A DNA stretch of 47,547 nt from Bacteroidetes Order II. bacterium (GCA_016788705.1 JAEUSQ010000031.1:1-47547), one strand, 5' to 3'. Shown: positions 18,151-26,898, counted from the stretch's first letter. The notes: generated by a model not told the origin, from the letters alone. Made by a program: numbers and translations.

Positions 18151-18193
18151 CACCCTTTCCCATTATTCTTCCCAAACAGTAATCCCTAAATTT

Positions 18194-19438
18194 TTATCTC
18201 CGGAAGCGCACCCCAAAACCAAGCCGCTGGGTGCTATCTTTCCCGAATCCGATATTTGCGCCAGCCAGCAACCGGGGGGTAAACTGATATTGCAAGGCGA
18301 AGTTCATGTCTAAAATTTGTTGTGCGGGTTTTTCCGGAATCGGACGATGCCAAACCAGCGTTGGTTGTACCGAGAAACGGCTTCCAAGCCGTTGTTTATA
18401 CGTTCCGGCACAGGTCATACTTTGGGGTAAGCCCGCCAACTGTTCTATAAAGCATTGCGACAAAAAGTAGTTTCGCGGATTAACTTGAACTAAAAGGCCA
18501 CCTCCGACAATCCATTCAAAATCTTGTCTGTTTTTTAGACCAGGACGTAGCGTCACCAAAAAAGTAACGGCATTTCCGGCACGCACATTGGCATCCACTG
18601 AAACCCCATAACGGTAATCTGTTGGGCCTTTTGAACCAAAGAGGGTCAATCCGGCGCGTGTCTTTTCTGTCAGGCTTAACATCGCTCCCATACGGGCGCC
18701 CCTCCATGCATCAGTCCGATTTTCGGTTTGCACATCGCGGAAAGCGGTTGCTGTTAGGGCAAACTTACGGTTTAACTGATGGGCCACTTCGGCCACTTGT
18801 TGCTCCACATGCCGGCCCTCTGAAACCGTTAATTTCCCCGTATTGACGGTCAGGTCGGTTTTTGCGGTATATTTTAGGGCTTCTAACCCTTCCATAGCCC
18901 CCACATGATCGGGTGTTTGGGTCAATACTTCCCGATACAACCGACGGGCGGCGTCGTAGCGTAGCAATGCCCGATAAGCAAACGCAAGGCCAATTTTGGG
19001 CTCTATTTGCTCCGGATACGCGACCACCAATTCCTTAAACCGCTCTGCGGCACGTTCCGGCGTTCCTTGCCAAGCCGTCACCCAAGCCTGGCCCACCAAT
19101 GCAGGGAACAACGTGGGGTCTGCATACAATAAATCGCGATACAATGCCTGCGCTTCTGCATATTTTTTCGCCCAAGCCAAGGTGATGGCCAACTCCAGCC
19201 GTGGACTCACTTCCTGTGGAAATTGTACGGAAACCAAACGTAGGAAGCGAATGGCCGTTTCAAGGTCTTTTTGATTCCGGGCCTCGATGGCACAAGCCAC
19301 CACTTGTTGCCACTCCGCTGCGGAAAGGGTATCCGGAAGATGGTTACAGTCTATCTGAGTATGTTGCGCAACTGCGGGAGCATGATGAAGCACTAAGAAA
19401 ACGATGGTTTGGGTCAGAAAGACAATGCGGTTGCGCAT
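18194..19438 (-). CDS. TPR and outer-membrane beta-barrel protein (YaiO-like)
   Basis: 414 residues with a signal peptide ending APAVAQ. Residues about 40-190 are TPR units, for example KYAEAQALYRDLLYADPTL and RYDAARRLYREVLTQTPDHV. From about 195 the chain alternates polar and hydrophobic residues in short strands, as in an outer-membrane barrel, and it ends GFGKDSTQRLGFGVRFRR. TPR plus C-terminal barrel is the plan of YaiO-family proteins and of some exopolysaccharide-export proteins. The barrel is short (about 220 residues). No polysaccharide genes are adjacent, so the role is open. Confidence 0.76.
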   Translation of the reverse strand: MRNRIVFLTQTIVFLVLHHAPAVAQHTQIDCNHLPDTLSAAEWQQVVACAIEARNQKDLETAIRFLRLVSVQFPQEVSPRLELAITLAWAKKYAEAQALYRDLLYADPTLFPALVGQAWVTAWQGTPERAAERFKELVVAYPEQIEPKIGLAFAYRALLRYDAARRLYREVLTQTPDHVGAMEGLEALKYTAKTDLTVNTGKLTVSEGRHVEQQVAEVAHQLNRKFALTATAFRDVQTENRTDAWRGARMGAMLSLTEKTRAGLTLFGSKGPTDYRYGVSVDANVRAGNAVTFLVTLRPGLKNRQDFEWIVGGGLLVQVNPRNYFLSQCFIEQLAGLPQSMTCAGTYKQRLGSRFSVQPTLVWHRPIPEKPAQQILDMNFALQYQFTPRLLAGANIGFGKDSTQRLGFGVRFRR

Positions 19439-19452
19439 AAAAAGGTTTTGGT

Positions 19453-19716
19453 TTAGCTGTACATGGCACGAAGTACCACCAGCAGACCAATAAAGAGCAA
19501 GATAAAAATCTCTTTATAGAGAAGGGTACGCTCGTTCCACCGGTCTTCCATGATTTCCGAGTTGGCCAGTATATGACGGCTTTGGCGGTTCAGGATGGCG
19601 GCTTTGGCCTGCTGAAGGACTCCTAAGGGTTTTCTGCTCAGAACGCCGCTCAGGATATTGTTGCTCAGGGTTCGCACCTCTTTGTAATTGCTCAGAACGC
19701 TTTGGGTCGGATTCAT
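19453..19716 (-). CDS. Small tail-anchored-type membrane protein, unknown function
   Basis: 87 residues. The N-terminal 65 residues are soluble and helical (NILSGVLSRKPLGVLQQAKA, RQSRHILANSEIMEDRWNER). A single hydrophobic helix (IFILLFIGLLVVLRAMY) ends the chain. It is 14 bp upstream of the YaiO-like gene on the same strand, and the pair probably form one transcript. No named family recognised. Confidence 0.62.
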   Translation of the reverse strand: MNPTQSVLSNYKEVRTLSNNILSGVLSRKPLGVLQQAKAAILNRQSRHILANSEIMEDRWNERTLLYKEIFILLFIGLLVVLRAMYS

Positions 19717-20063
19717 TTTAGCTCACGTTTACTCTTGGAACATTTGTCCTTTGTGACGTGTGCAAAATCCCCCAAAAAAGAGGTGCAGTTCAAATTTGTT
19801 CGATCAAGCCTTTTTTCTTTTCGACGAATAAGGCTCCTTGCCAGATGAATCAGTTCTTTAGGGAAACAGTTCCCAAGTCATACGAATTATCCCATATAAT
19901 CTACCACTCATCTGTTTTACACAACCACTCAGCAAAGCCCTAAATCTAAAACGATTTTATTTTCTGAAAACATAAATGATGCATCGTATTCTGTATTCAC
20001 CTAAAAAATACTTTATTTTCTGCAAATTATGTCGTAACGTCTCAACGGCCTCTGATAGGCTTT
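19717..20063. other. Intergenic stretch without a recognisable gene
   Basis: 347 bp between the small membrane protein gene and the TonB-receptor remnant. It is more AT-rich than the flanks. No ORF with a protein-like composition, no tRNA and no clear terminator is seen. The barrel frame stays open upstream of its first Met for at least 60 bp, so part of this stretch may be decayed receptor sequence. Confidence 0.5.
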
Positions 20064-20978
20064 ATGGGACTACAAAATTATGTCGCCTTATATCGTTACA
20101 ATAATGATTCTATAGATAAGAATAACAATGCCTTAGCACCAGCCTATACCACATATTACAGTTTTGGTGTACAGCTCCACTTTTCTCCTTTTGCAACCGT
20201 TTTTGCACAAGGCTTCTTAAAACACCAAAAACAACTACCAGGCTTTCAACAACTTACGTTTGTGTTTCCATGGGGGGCAAAATGGACTCAAAATAACTTG
20301 GACGAAAAGCGGATCAAGGGTCTTGAAGCGGGTATTTTTGCACAACATCCCGCGGGCTTCTCGGTACAGGCCAATTATACCTATCTTTGGGGCGAAGAAC
20401 GTTATGGATATGGTCCGGCCCCTTCGTGGTCTCTCACAACCTTTAATGCTTCTTTAACGAAACGTATCCCTCACAACCAAGAACACCAACTGAATGCCTT
20501 GCTGAACTTCTGCCCGAAAGGAGAACAACTGCCGACGTTTCTACAAAAACGGTTTTTCAAGGGTATAGGGCTTACCGCGTTGTTTGCCTATAAAACAGGC
20601 TTGCCCTATGCAGTGGTTAACGCGCCGTTCAATCAAGTCGTTCTTACTGGGCTATTAAGTGAAGTTGTGGGAATAAGTGAGATGGCCTCCAGTTTTCGGT
20701 TAGATCTGAAAGTCGAAAAACAGCTTTATATCGGAGTCAATACAGGGCTTATGCTCTATATGGAAGTACAAAACCTACTTAACCGAGAAAACATCTTTGG
20801 GGCCTATGGCTATACAGGGCAACCGGACGAGGATGGGTTCCTAAGTTCACCAACGGGGCTGGCGTCGTATCCGGTTGGTACGATTAATCGGGATTTGTAC
20901 AAAAACATTGCATTGCCCAAGCGTACACATTATGGAATGCCTCGTTTAGGGCGGATAGGTCTGCGATTTACGTTCTAA
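20064..20978 (+). pseudogene. C-terminal remnant of a TonB-dependent outer-membrane receptor
   Basis: 304 residues with beta-barrel pattern. FSPFATVFAQGFLKHQKQLP is followed by EKRIKGLEAGIFAQHPAGFS and VQANYTYLWGEERYGYGPAP. Later it has YMEVQNLLNRENIFGAYGYT and the terminal barrel signature LGRIGLRFTF. These are the last strands of a TonB-dependent receptor, which normally runs to about 700-1000 residues with a signal peptide, carboxypeptidase-like repeat and plug. None of those parts is present upstream, and no start with a signal peptide exists. I take it to be a 5'-truncated relic. A less likely alternative is a short stand-alone barrel without an export signal, which could not reach the outer membrane. 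Confidence 0.7.
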
Positions 20979-21679
20979 GCCGTCCGGGGCGGTGGATGAG
21001 GGCCTCTTTAAGAAAGTAGCTAAAGTAGCAAAACTGGGTCATTAGCCCTATTGCATCTTGCCGCCCCCTGTTTTTTGTGAGGAAACCCGAACGGGCGGAG
21101 GCGCTGTGGTTTGTCCTGCTGTGCTGCTTGAGCGTATGTGCGGCCATTGGGTAACGGGTATAAAGCCGAGTGGGTCAAAAGAACGAGACAATGCTTTATT
21201 AAATTTAGATGACACAAAAAGCATTATCCTTAACCTATGGGCAAGCGGACAAAAAGTCCTATTTCCGAACCGGAAAGGAGCGTTTCAAAAAGTTTGCGCC
21301 CTTACTTTAGAAAATCTTATATTGTAGCGGGTAACTATACTTAGACTTCAAGTAGCCCAGAACAGCACCAACGATACAGACAAAGACAATCGTGCATGAG
21401 GTTAACATACCTGTACGTTCGCTATTAGCTGTGTGCTATCACCGAAGCCCCCAATATTGACATCTGCTTGAAGCCCCAAACATTTTTTGTCGCGCCAAAG
21501 CACATAGTAAATACAGAAAAAATAGTTTTACATATTCTGAAACACCATTATCCACTAAGCCAGCTAACCATACAGATTGTACGTAGTACCTCCCATGCCC
21601 GTTTTAACAAAAAGTACGACCGAAAGTGCTAAAAGGGTGGGTATGATTAATTGTACCTTGTATTAAAAAGATAGACAAT
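20979..21679. other. 701-bp region without a convincing gene
   Basis: This stretch has mixed composition, turning AT-rich toward the S41 gene. Only short overlapping ORFs on both strands are found, none with a protein-like profile. The longest plausible peptide is a 29-codon Lys-rich ORF (MTQKALSLTYGQADKK...) near 21209, which I do not annotate. I see no tRNA, tmRNA or terminator. It may be decayed sequence left by the events that truncated the receptor gene and brought in the AT-rich gene. Confidence 0.5.
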
Positions 21680-23115
21680 ATGACAGTAATAAGAATAATT
21701 TTTATTATAATAATTGCATTATTCGCTAAAGAGATTGTATTTTCTCAGAGTTCACCAAGGGTCAATAATAAATTACTAACCAAACAGCAAGCTATTGAAG
21801 ACTATGATGTTTTATATTCTTCACTTATAAATTACCATCCAAATCCGTTTATGTATGTTAGTGAAAGTGATTTTAAGACATATTATGAGACTCAAAAATT
21901 AAATATACCTGACAGCCTTAGCGAATTGGAGTTTAATTTTTTATCACGCCAACTCATCTCACAAATAAAATGTGGACATACGTATGCTAAGCCCTCAAAA
22001 GAATGGTACACTTCGGCAAGGGAAAAAAATGTACAATTACCCTTTGATGTCAGAAAGAAAGAAAATAGGTTATTTATTTCCAATACAACTGATGATGATT
22101 TTGAATTCAATATTAATGATGAATTAATAAGTGTTAATAATGTTAAAGTTGTGGATATTTTGCAAAAAATGTCATTAATGCAAGAAAGAGATGGTTTTAC
22201 TGAGTCTTTTAGCAATGCTTTAATTGAAAAAGATTTAGGACTTATATTTTATTTATTATGGGTATTCAATCTGAATATAATATTGAATATAAAACAAAGT
22301 TTGGTGAAATAAAAAATACAATAATTCTTCTAACAAATAAAAAATTAAAAGAAATAGAAAAGCCAAAATTGCCTTTTAATTTCAAAAAAATAATTGAAAA
22401 TAGTTGGAGTTTTTTTAGTTTTGACTCTTCTTTAAATTTAGCATATCTTAAAATTGAAAATTTTAGTTCTAAAAAAGAATTTAAAAAATATTATCAATTG
22501 GTTTTTGAATATTTGAAACAAAAAGACAATCCACAACTTATCATAGATTTAAGAGGTAATCCTGGTGGAGATTTTAGAAATGGTAATAATTTTCTAACAT
22601 ATTTAACACCTAATAAATTTGAATTAAATTTTCAAAAGCAGCAAACAGTTAAAACAGGAAATGAATATGTTAAATTAAGTAAATGGGCAAAATGGACAAA
22701 AGTTGCATTTGCTCTCAAGCCTTCAAAATATAAAGTTAAAGGAAAAACATCAGAAACGTTTATTTACAAACCAAGTAAATATCTATATAAAGGTAAAGTT
22801 AATGTCATAACAAACGGTATTACATTTTCTCAAGCCGCATTGGTTGCTGCACATTTAAATGAGTACGGAGCAGTATTTTTTGGACAGGAAACAGGTGGTG
22901 CTGAAATTGGATGTGATGGAATACTTAATTATGACCTTGTATTGCCAAACTCAAAGTTGGCAGTTACAATACCAATGTATCACGTAAAATCAAATTCAAC
23001 CAAAGGGCAGTTCGGGTATGGTATTAAACCAAATTATCCAATTTTACCAATATTGGATAATTCAATTGACAACACACTCATAGATGTGGTAAAAATATTA
23101 ACGAAGGAAAAGTGA
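21680..23115 (+). pseudogene. S41-family peptidase gene, broken by a frameshift near 22250
   Basis: Two frames together make one S41 (C-terminal-processing/tricorn-type) secreted protease. Frame one (21680-22312) has a signal peptide (ending IVFSQ) and helical N-terminal domain, for example LYSSLINYHPNPFMYVSESD. Frame two, open from 22258 to 23115, carries LIIDLRGNPGGDFRNG and the catalytic core with GITFSQAALVAAHLNEYGAV and FFGQETGGAE, where Ser follows TF. The switch is equivalent to a one-base deletion around 22250-22260 (FYLL / GIQSEYN). No slippery heptamer in the zero frame is seen, so programmed frameshifting is unlikely. Base composition is strongly AT-rich, unlike the neighbours, which suggests recent transfer. 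A sequencing indel is possible. Confidence 0.8.
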
Positions 23116-23190
23116 AAACGAAGGCACAACATCCACTCCCCCATAAAGGCGCTACCACCCAAGTCCGTAAATAAACAAGGGGCTTGGGAT

Positions 23191-23223
23191 GAACCCTTTT
23201 GTATCCGCAAGACCGAAGGCGTT
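23191..23223 (+). repeat. Repeat family, partial copy (head)
   Basis: AACCCTTTTGTATCCGCAAG followed by ACCGAAGGCGTT resembles the head of the copies at 26178 and 26899 (AACC-TTTCG--TCCGAAGAACCGCAAGGCGTT). It is degenerate and truncated after the GGCGTT. Confidence 0.5.
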
Positions 23224-23259
23224 TTGCTGGTTTGGTTAAACGTGTTTGGGGAGCATGAA

Positions 23260-23354
23260 TTCTTTCGTGTCCGTGTTAAGCGGCCAGGGCTACGCCCCCA
23301 GATTTTGAATTAAGGTGGGGTTGATAGTTAGGTCGCCAAACGGCTGGGGAAGAG
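23260..23354 (+). repeat. Repeat family, copy A (upstream of the NLR-like gene)
   Basis: It contains TTCTTTCGTGTCCG, then AGGGCTACGCCCCCAGATTT (23286 onward) continuing TGAATTAA, and the tail GTCGCCAAACGGCTGGGGAA. The core matches copy B (26114-26141) at all but one of 28 positions. It lies about 170 bp before the NLR-like start codon. Confidence 0.75.
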
Positions 23355-23473
23355 CAAAGAGATCGGTTAATCCTCATCAAGCGTCGTCTGGTTTTACCAA
23401 AGAGGGGCAGTCATGCTAAAAACGTTGTAGCAAAACAACGCGAATGATTCGATGTTGTACGGCATGCTGCTTT

Positions 23474-23500
23474 TTTGCCCCCTCCACGATTGCTATATTG
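23474..23500 (+). promoter_or_regulatory. Possible Bacteroidota-type promoter of the NLR-like gene
   Basis: TTTG (23474-23477) and TATATTG (23494-23500), 16 bp apart, resemble the TTTG / TAnnTTTG elements of Bacteroidota primary-sigma promoters, one T short in the second element. The start codon is at 23524. Confidence 0.3.
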
Positions 23501-23523
23501 GTTAAGGATAAACGACCAACTAA

Positions 23524-26070
23524 ATGGCAAGGGATAACCATAAAATTTACTCGATCCTGACGGGCTTGGGTTTTTTGGGGCTGAATATTTTTGGCGCAGA
23601 CGCGGCCCTGACAGTAAGGGACATGCTGGGTGCAGCCCTCCTGGAAGGAAGTAAAGGCCTTTTGGGTGAATTGTTTGGCGGGAGTGTAGATACGCTCATT
23701 CAGGAAAAATTGCTTGCTGATGCCGCGCAGCATCCCAACGAAATGAACCATGGTCTGCATGAAGCCTTAGGCGTAGCCATGCAGACCACCTTTCATAACC
23801 TCCATATCCTGTATCAGGAAAAAGGCTATGCCGTCCCCGAAATGGCGGAAAACCTTGCTGGTATTGCAGACCTACGGTTTGATCTGGGTTATGATGTTAC
23901 CCATGAAGTGCAGGCACAAACGGCCTTGCAGCAACGGGTAGCCAAGGTGCTGAAGTTGCATCAAAAAGCTTTAGGAGAACCCTATCTACGCTTCTTCCAC
24001 GAAACGTTTAAGACGCAGTTTGCAGTTTGTTTGGGCGAGCAGTTGAAAACCAACAACCGCGCCTGGATTGATTTTCAACGCAGCATTTATGCAAACCTGA
24101 ACGAACAAGGCCGGGAAATCTTGGCGAAGCAGGATCAGGTTTTGGTGTTATTGGAAAGCGCGGGGAATGCGGGTGTTTCGAATACAGCTTTGGATCAAAA
24201 ATTAGACGATGCCATTACCCAATTAAAAGGGGAGTGGACGGATCTTCGTGACGGAATTGAAAAGATTGGAACCCTTGCGGAAAGAATTGACCAAACCACG
24301 CAAACCACGGCTGCCCAGCTTACCGCATTAGCAGAAAAACTAAGCCCTCAGCCCCAAACGCCGTTCCGCCTCACCGCCATTCCCAAACACGATGGGAAAG
24401 TGTTCGGGCGCGATGCACAAGTGAAAAAGATACGCGAGCGCTTCCAGAAAAAACAACCCGTTCTGCTCGTGAACGGCATCGGCGGTATTGGGAAAAGTAC
24501 GGTAGCCATGCACTATTGCGCCGAGTTTGGAGATGCCTACACCCATATAGCGTGGTTGCAACTTGCCGATGCCCAATATGCGAATCCCCAAAAGGACAAA
24601 CAGGCACGCCGCAGCCTACTCAAAGCCTTTGGCGATGTTACCTTGCTGCAAAACTTGGAGCAGCCTTTGGATCACGGCTTAGACGAAGAAAAACTCTTCC
24701 AAGTGGTTTTGTCCAAACTCGGCAACTTGAAGCCCCAAGTGCTGCTCGTTTTGGATAATGCCAATGACGCAAGCGAAATTCAGCAATACAAACACGCGCT
24801 GCTTGCCACCAACGCCGACGTACTCTTTACCTCGCGCACTTCGCCCGAATTATGGCCCGAACACGACTGCCTGCGTATTGACCAACTGCCGATTGACGAA
24901 GCGTGGGAACTCTTCCGCACCTTCTATACACGGCCTGCCGACGAAACTGCAGTCAAAGCGTTTCTGGAAACCAAACTGCATTGTCATACGCTGTTGATGC
25001 AATTGGTGGCGAAAGTGGCGCAGGCCCGAAACCTGCCTTTTGCCAAGCTGGAAGCGAAATATAAAATGCTGAAAATGGCAGAACGCACCATTCAACAGCA
25101 CATCGAAACCACCTTCCAAGAACTTAGTGCATTAGACGAAGCGCCGCGCAAGGTACTGCGCAGCTTTACGCTCTTGCCGCCGAACCGCCCGATCTCGGCG
25201 GAGCTTTTGGCGCAACTTACCCAAACCGAAGAAGAAGCGACCGAAACGTACTTAGACGCGCTTGTTGCACAAGGTTGGCTCGACACCACAAGGCTCGAAG
25301 CAGGCGGCATGCTCTATGCCATTCACCCGCTCATACACGAAACCGCCACGCGCTTGTTGCCGCTTTTCCTCGAAGAAGCCACGCCCTTTGTGGAAGAAGT
25401 AGCCACGCTGATTCATTATAGCCATGTTGATCCGAAGCACAATGTATTCGAGATTGCCCAAAACCAAGACCTTGCGGAGTTTCTGCTCGCGCTTCCGATC
25501 TTACAAAACACCGATGCCCCCGAAGTTTCTTATTTGAAAGATCGCTTAGCATCTTTGTATGAATACTTTGGGCAATACAAAATTGCAGCAAAATTAGGCG
25601 AAGAAGCCTTAGACTCGGCTATCAAGCACTTTGGTCAAGACCATCCAACCGTTGCGGCTTATCAATCCAATTTAGCCACTGTGTACCGAAATCTTGGTCT
25701 TTATGCCAAAGCAGCCGGTTTATTGGAAACGGCCTTAGCCTCGGATATCAAGCACTTTGGTCAAGACCATCCAGAAGTTGCGGTGCGTCAATCCAATTTA
25801 GCGCTTGTGTACCGAGATCTTGGTCGGTATGACGAAGCAGCCGGTTTATTGGAAAGGGCGTTAGACTCGGATTTAAAGCACTTTGGTCAAGACCATCCAG
25901 AAGTTGCGGTGGATCAGAATAATTTGGCGCTTGTTTATTTTGCAACAGAACGATACGCCGAAGCGATTGTGTTGTGGGAACAGGCATTGGCAAATGTCGA
26001 GCGGAGTTTAGGTACGGCACATCCGCGTTATGAAGCGATTGCGGCGGCGTTGCAGGTTGCGCGGGCATAG
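23524..26070 (+). CDS. NLR-like STAND NTPase with NB-ARC core and C-terminal TPR repeats
   Basis: 848 residues in three parts. Residues 1-280 are a helical N-terminal region with no recognised effector motif; it contains LLGELFGGSVDTLIQEKLLA, and a coiled-coil stretch at about 220-275. Residues about 290-600 are an NB-ARC-type STAND module. It has the VFGRDAQVKKI entry motif, Walker A GIGGIGKST (318-326), Walker B VLLVLDNAND (406-415), sensor LFTSRT (434-439), DQLPIDEAWELF, and a winged-helix end with AIHPLIHETA in the place of the MHD motif. Residues about 670-840 are four kinesin-light-chain-type TPRs of 42 residues. STAND proteins are signal-triggered oligomerising switches, and bacterial ones include antiphage sensors. 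Defence is inferred from layout and accessory context, not shown. Confidence 0.88.
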   Translation: MARDNHKIYSILTGLGFLGLNIFGADAALTVRDMLGAALLEGSKGLLGELFGGSVDTLIQEKLLADAAQHPNEMNHGLHEALGVAMQTTFHNLHILYQEKGYAVPEMAENLAGIADLRFDLGYDVTHEVQAQTALQQRVAKVLKLHQKALGEPYLRFFHETFKTQFAVCLGEQLKTNNRAWIDFQRSIYANLNEQGREILAKQDQVLVLLESAGNAGVSNTALDQKLDDAITQLKGEWTDLRDGIEKIGTLAERIDQTTQTTAAQLTALAEKLSPQPQTPFRLTAIPKHDGKVFGRDAQVKKIRERFQKKQPVLLVNGIGGIGKSTVAMHYCAEFGDAYTHIAWLQLADAQYANPQKDKQARRSLLKAFGDVTLLQNLEQPLDHGLDEEKLFQVVLSKLGNLKPQVLLVLDNANDASEIQQYKHALLATNADVLFTSRTSPELWPEHDCLRIDQLPIDEAWELFRTFYTRPADETAVKAFLETKLHCHTLLMQLVAKVAQARNLPFAKLEAKYKMLKMAERTIQQHIETTFQELSALDEAPRKVLRSFTLLPPNRPISAELLAQLTQTEEEATETYLDALVAQGWLDTTRLEAGGMLYAIHPLIHETATRLLPLFLEEATPFVEEVATLIHYSHVDPKHNVFEIAQNQDLAEFLLALPILQNTDAPEVSYLKDRLASLYEYFGQYKIAAKLGEEALDSAIKHFGQDHPTVAAYQSNLATVYRNLGLYAKAAGLLETALASDIKHFGQDHPEVAVRQSNLALVYRDLGRYDEAAGLLERALDSDLKHFGQDHPEVAVDQNNLALVYFATERYAEAIVLWEQALANVERSLGTAHPRYEAIAAALQVARA
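25621..25998 (+). repeat. Tandem 126-bp repeats encoding TPR units
   Basis: Three consecutive 126-bp units (starting 25621, 25747 and 25873) are near identical at DNA level over their first half. Each contains CACTTTGGTCAAGACCATCC close to its start. They encode 42-residue TPR units of the NLR-like protein. A more diverged unit precedes them and another follows. Confidence 0.88.
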
Positions 26071-26087
26071 GGAAGAATGAAAAAAGA

Positions 26088-26180
26088 CACGAACCGCAAG
26101 GCGTTAAGATGTTAGGGCTACGCCCCCAGATTTTGGATTAACGCGTTTGGGGGTCGCGTTGCGCCAAACGGTTGGGGAAT
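26088..26180 (+). repeat. Repeat family, copy B (downstream of the NLR-like gene)
   Basis: This is the fullest copy: CACGAACCGCAAGGCGTTAA, GATGTTAGGGCTACGCCCCC, AGATTTTGGATTAACGCG, then CGTTTGG...CCAAACG, a 7-bp inverted repeat, and GTTGGGGAATAACC. It starts 18 bp after the NLR-like stop codon. Its end runs directly into the head of the next unit. Confidence 0.78.
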
Positions 26181-26214
26181 AACCTTTTCGTACTCGAAAA
26201 ACCAGAAGGCGTTT
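26178..26214 (+). repeat. Repeat family, copy B2 (head only)
   Basis: AATAACCTTTTCGTACTCGA then AAAACCAGAAGGCGTTT. It is similar to the head of copy C (26899) and in tandem with copy B. It lies 59 bp before the DUF433 start codon. Confidence 0.6.
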
Positions 26215-26272
26215 CGGAACAAAGCGCCATGAAGCACGGTTTGGTAACGCAACACTTTAAACGGCACTTTTT

Positions 26273-26503
26273 ATGCAACCGCTACAACGCATCACCATTG
26301 ATCCTGATATTTGTCATGGAAAACCCACCATTCGTGGAATGCGGTATCCTGTCGAAATGATCTTGGATTTATTGGCAGCAGGTATGACGAATGAGGAACT
26401 GATCGAAGATTATCCAGCATTAGAACCCGAAGATATACAAGCGTGTTTGATGTATGCTGCGCGTTTGTCAAAAGTAAAATCCATTTCTAAGCTGGCAGCA
26501 TGA
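26273..26503 (+). CDS. DUF433-family antitoxin
   Basis: 76 residues that match the DUF433 pattern along their whole length: RITIDPDICHGKPTIRGMRY, then PVEMILDLLAAGMTNEELI, EDYPALEPEDIQACLMYAA. DUF433 proteins are small winged-helix proteins predicted to act as antitoxins and repressors next to DUF5615 PIN-like toxins. That partner follows here: the stop codon overlaps the toxin start (ATGA at 26500-26503), which suggests coupled translation. The antitoxin reading frame is intact even though the toxin is broken. It is bordered by repeat copies B2 and C. Confidence 0.88.
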   Translation: MQPLQRITIDPDICHGKPTIRGMRYPVEMILDLLAAGMTNEELIEDYPALEPEDIQACLMYAARLSKVKSISKLAA

Positions 26504-26854
26504 AATTTATCGTAGATGCCCAACTTCCGTACAAATTGGCTTTGTTCATTCAAGAAAAAGGCTACGATTGTGTGCATACAGACGATGTTACCCAATAAAG
26601 AACGTACCAAAGACCATGAAATATGCGCTCTATCTGTTCAAGAGTCGCGCATTGTAATCTCGAAAGATGAAGATTTTTTAGATCACTATATGTTAAAAAA
26701 CATCCCACAGAAACTTTTATGGATCACAACAGGAAATATCAAGAACAAAGATTTATTGGCACTTTTTACCGCACATTTTGACATGATTTGTCAAGCCTTC
26801 CCCCATTTCAACCTCATCGAATTGAACAACGATCATCTTTATTTCCACGAATAA
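26500..26854 (+). pseudogene. DUF5615 PIN-like toxin, inactivated by a one-base insertion
   Basis: From the ATG at 26500 the frame reads MKFIVDAQLPYKLALFIQEK and on to CVHTDD, then VTQ and a stop at 26596. In the next frame the family continues as LPNKERTKDHEICALSVQES, RIVISKDEDFLDHYML, KLLWITTGNIKNKDLL, to 26854. Dropping the G at 26587 restores HTDDLPNKERT, exactly the family pattern. The first acidic residue (IVDAQLP) and the SKDEDF acidic pair of the PIN-like fold are both present, in different frames. The product is therefore probably a 32-residue dead peptide unless the base is a sequencing error. Confidence 0.85.
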
Positions 26855-26898
26855 ATTTGTTCACGATTAGGCATTTAAGGTTTATATAGCGTGTTCGC

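Larger units (their letters stand above)
23116..23523. other. Intergenic region holding degenerate repeat copies
   Basis: 408 bp between the S41 gene and the NLR-like gene. The GC content returns to the normal level here. It contains a partial repeat head at 23191-23223 and a nearly full copy at 23260-23354 (see repeat entries), and a possible promoter close to 23500. No other gene is apparent. Confidence 0.6.

Noticed and set aside
20979-21330. Structured RNA (RNase P or tmRNA-like) after the receptor remnant
   Set aside because: GAGGAAACCCGAACGGGC near 21080 recalls the RNase P GAGGAAAGTCC block, but the rest of the consensus is missing. No tRNA-like ends for tmRNA are present.
21329-21679. 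Integron-type attC site next to the AT-rich S41 gene
   Set aside because: The stretch has cassette-like position and composition, but I could not find the paired RYYYAAC/GTTRRRY motifs with a proper arm layout.
22240-22262. Programmed -1 frameshift in the S41 peptidase gene
   Set aside because: The zero-frame codons around the switch show no X XXY YYZ slippery heptamer and no clear downstream pseudoknot. S41 peptidases are not known to use frameshifting. An indel is simpler.
26172-26360. 62-codon ORF MGNNLFVLEKPEGVSEQ...
   Set aside because: It lies inside repeat copies B/B2 and overlaps the well-supported DUF433 gene in another frame.
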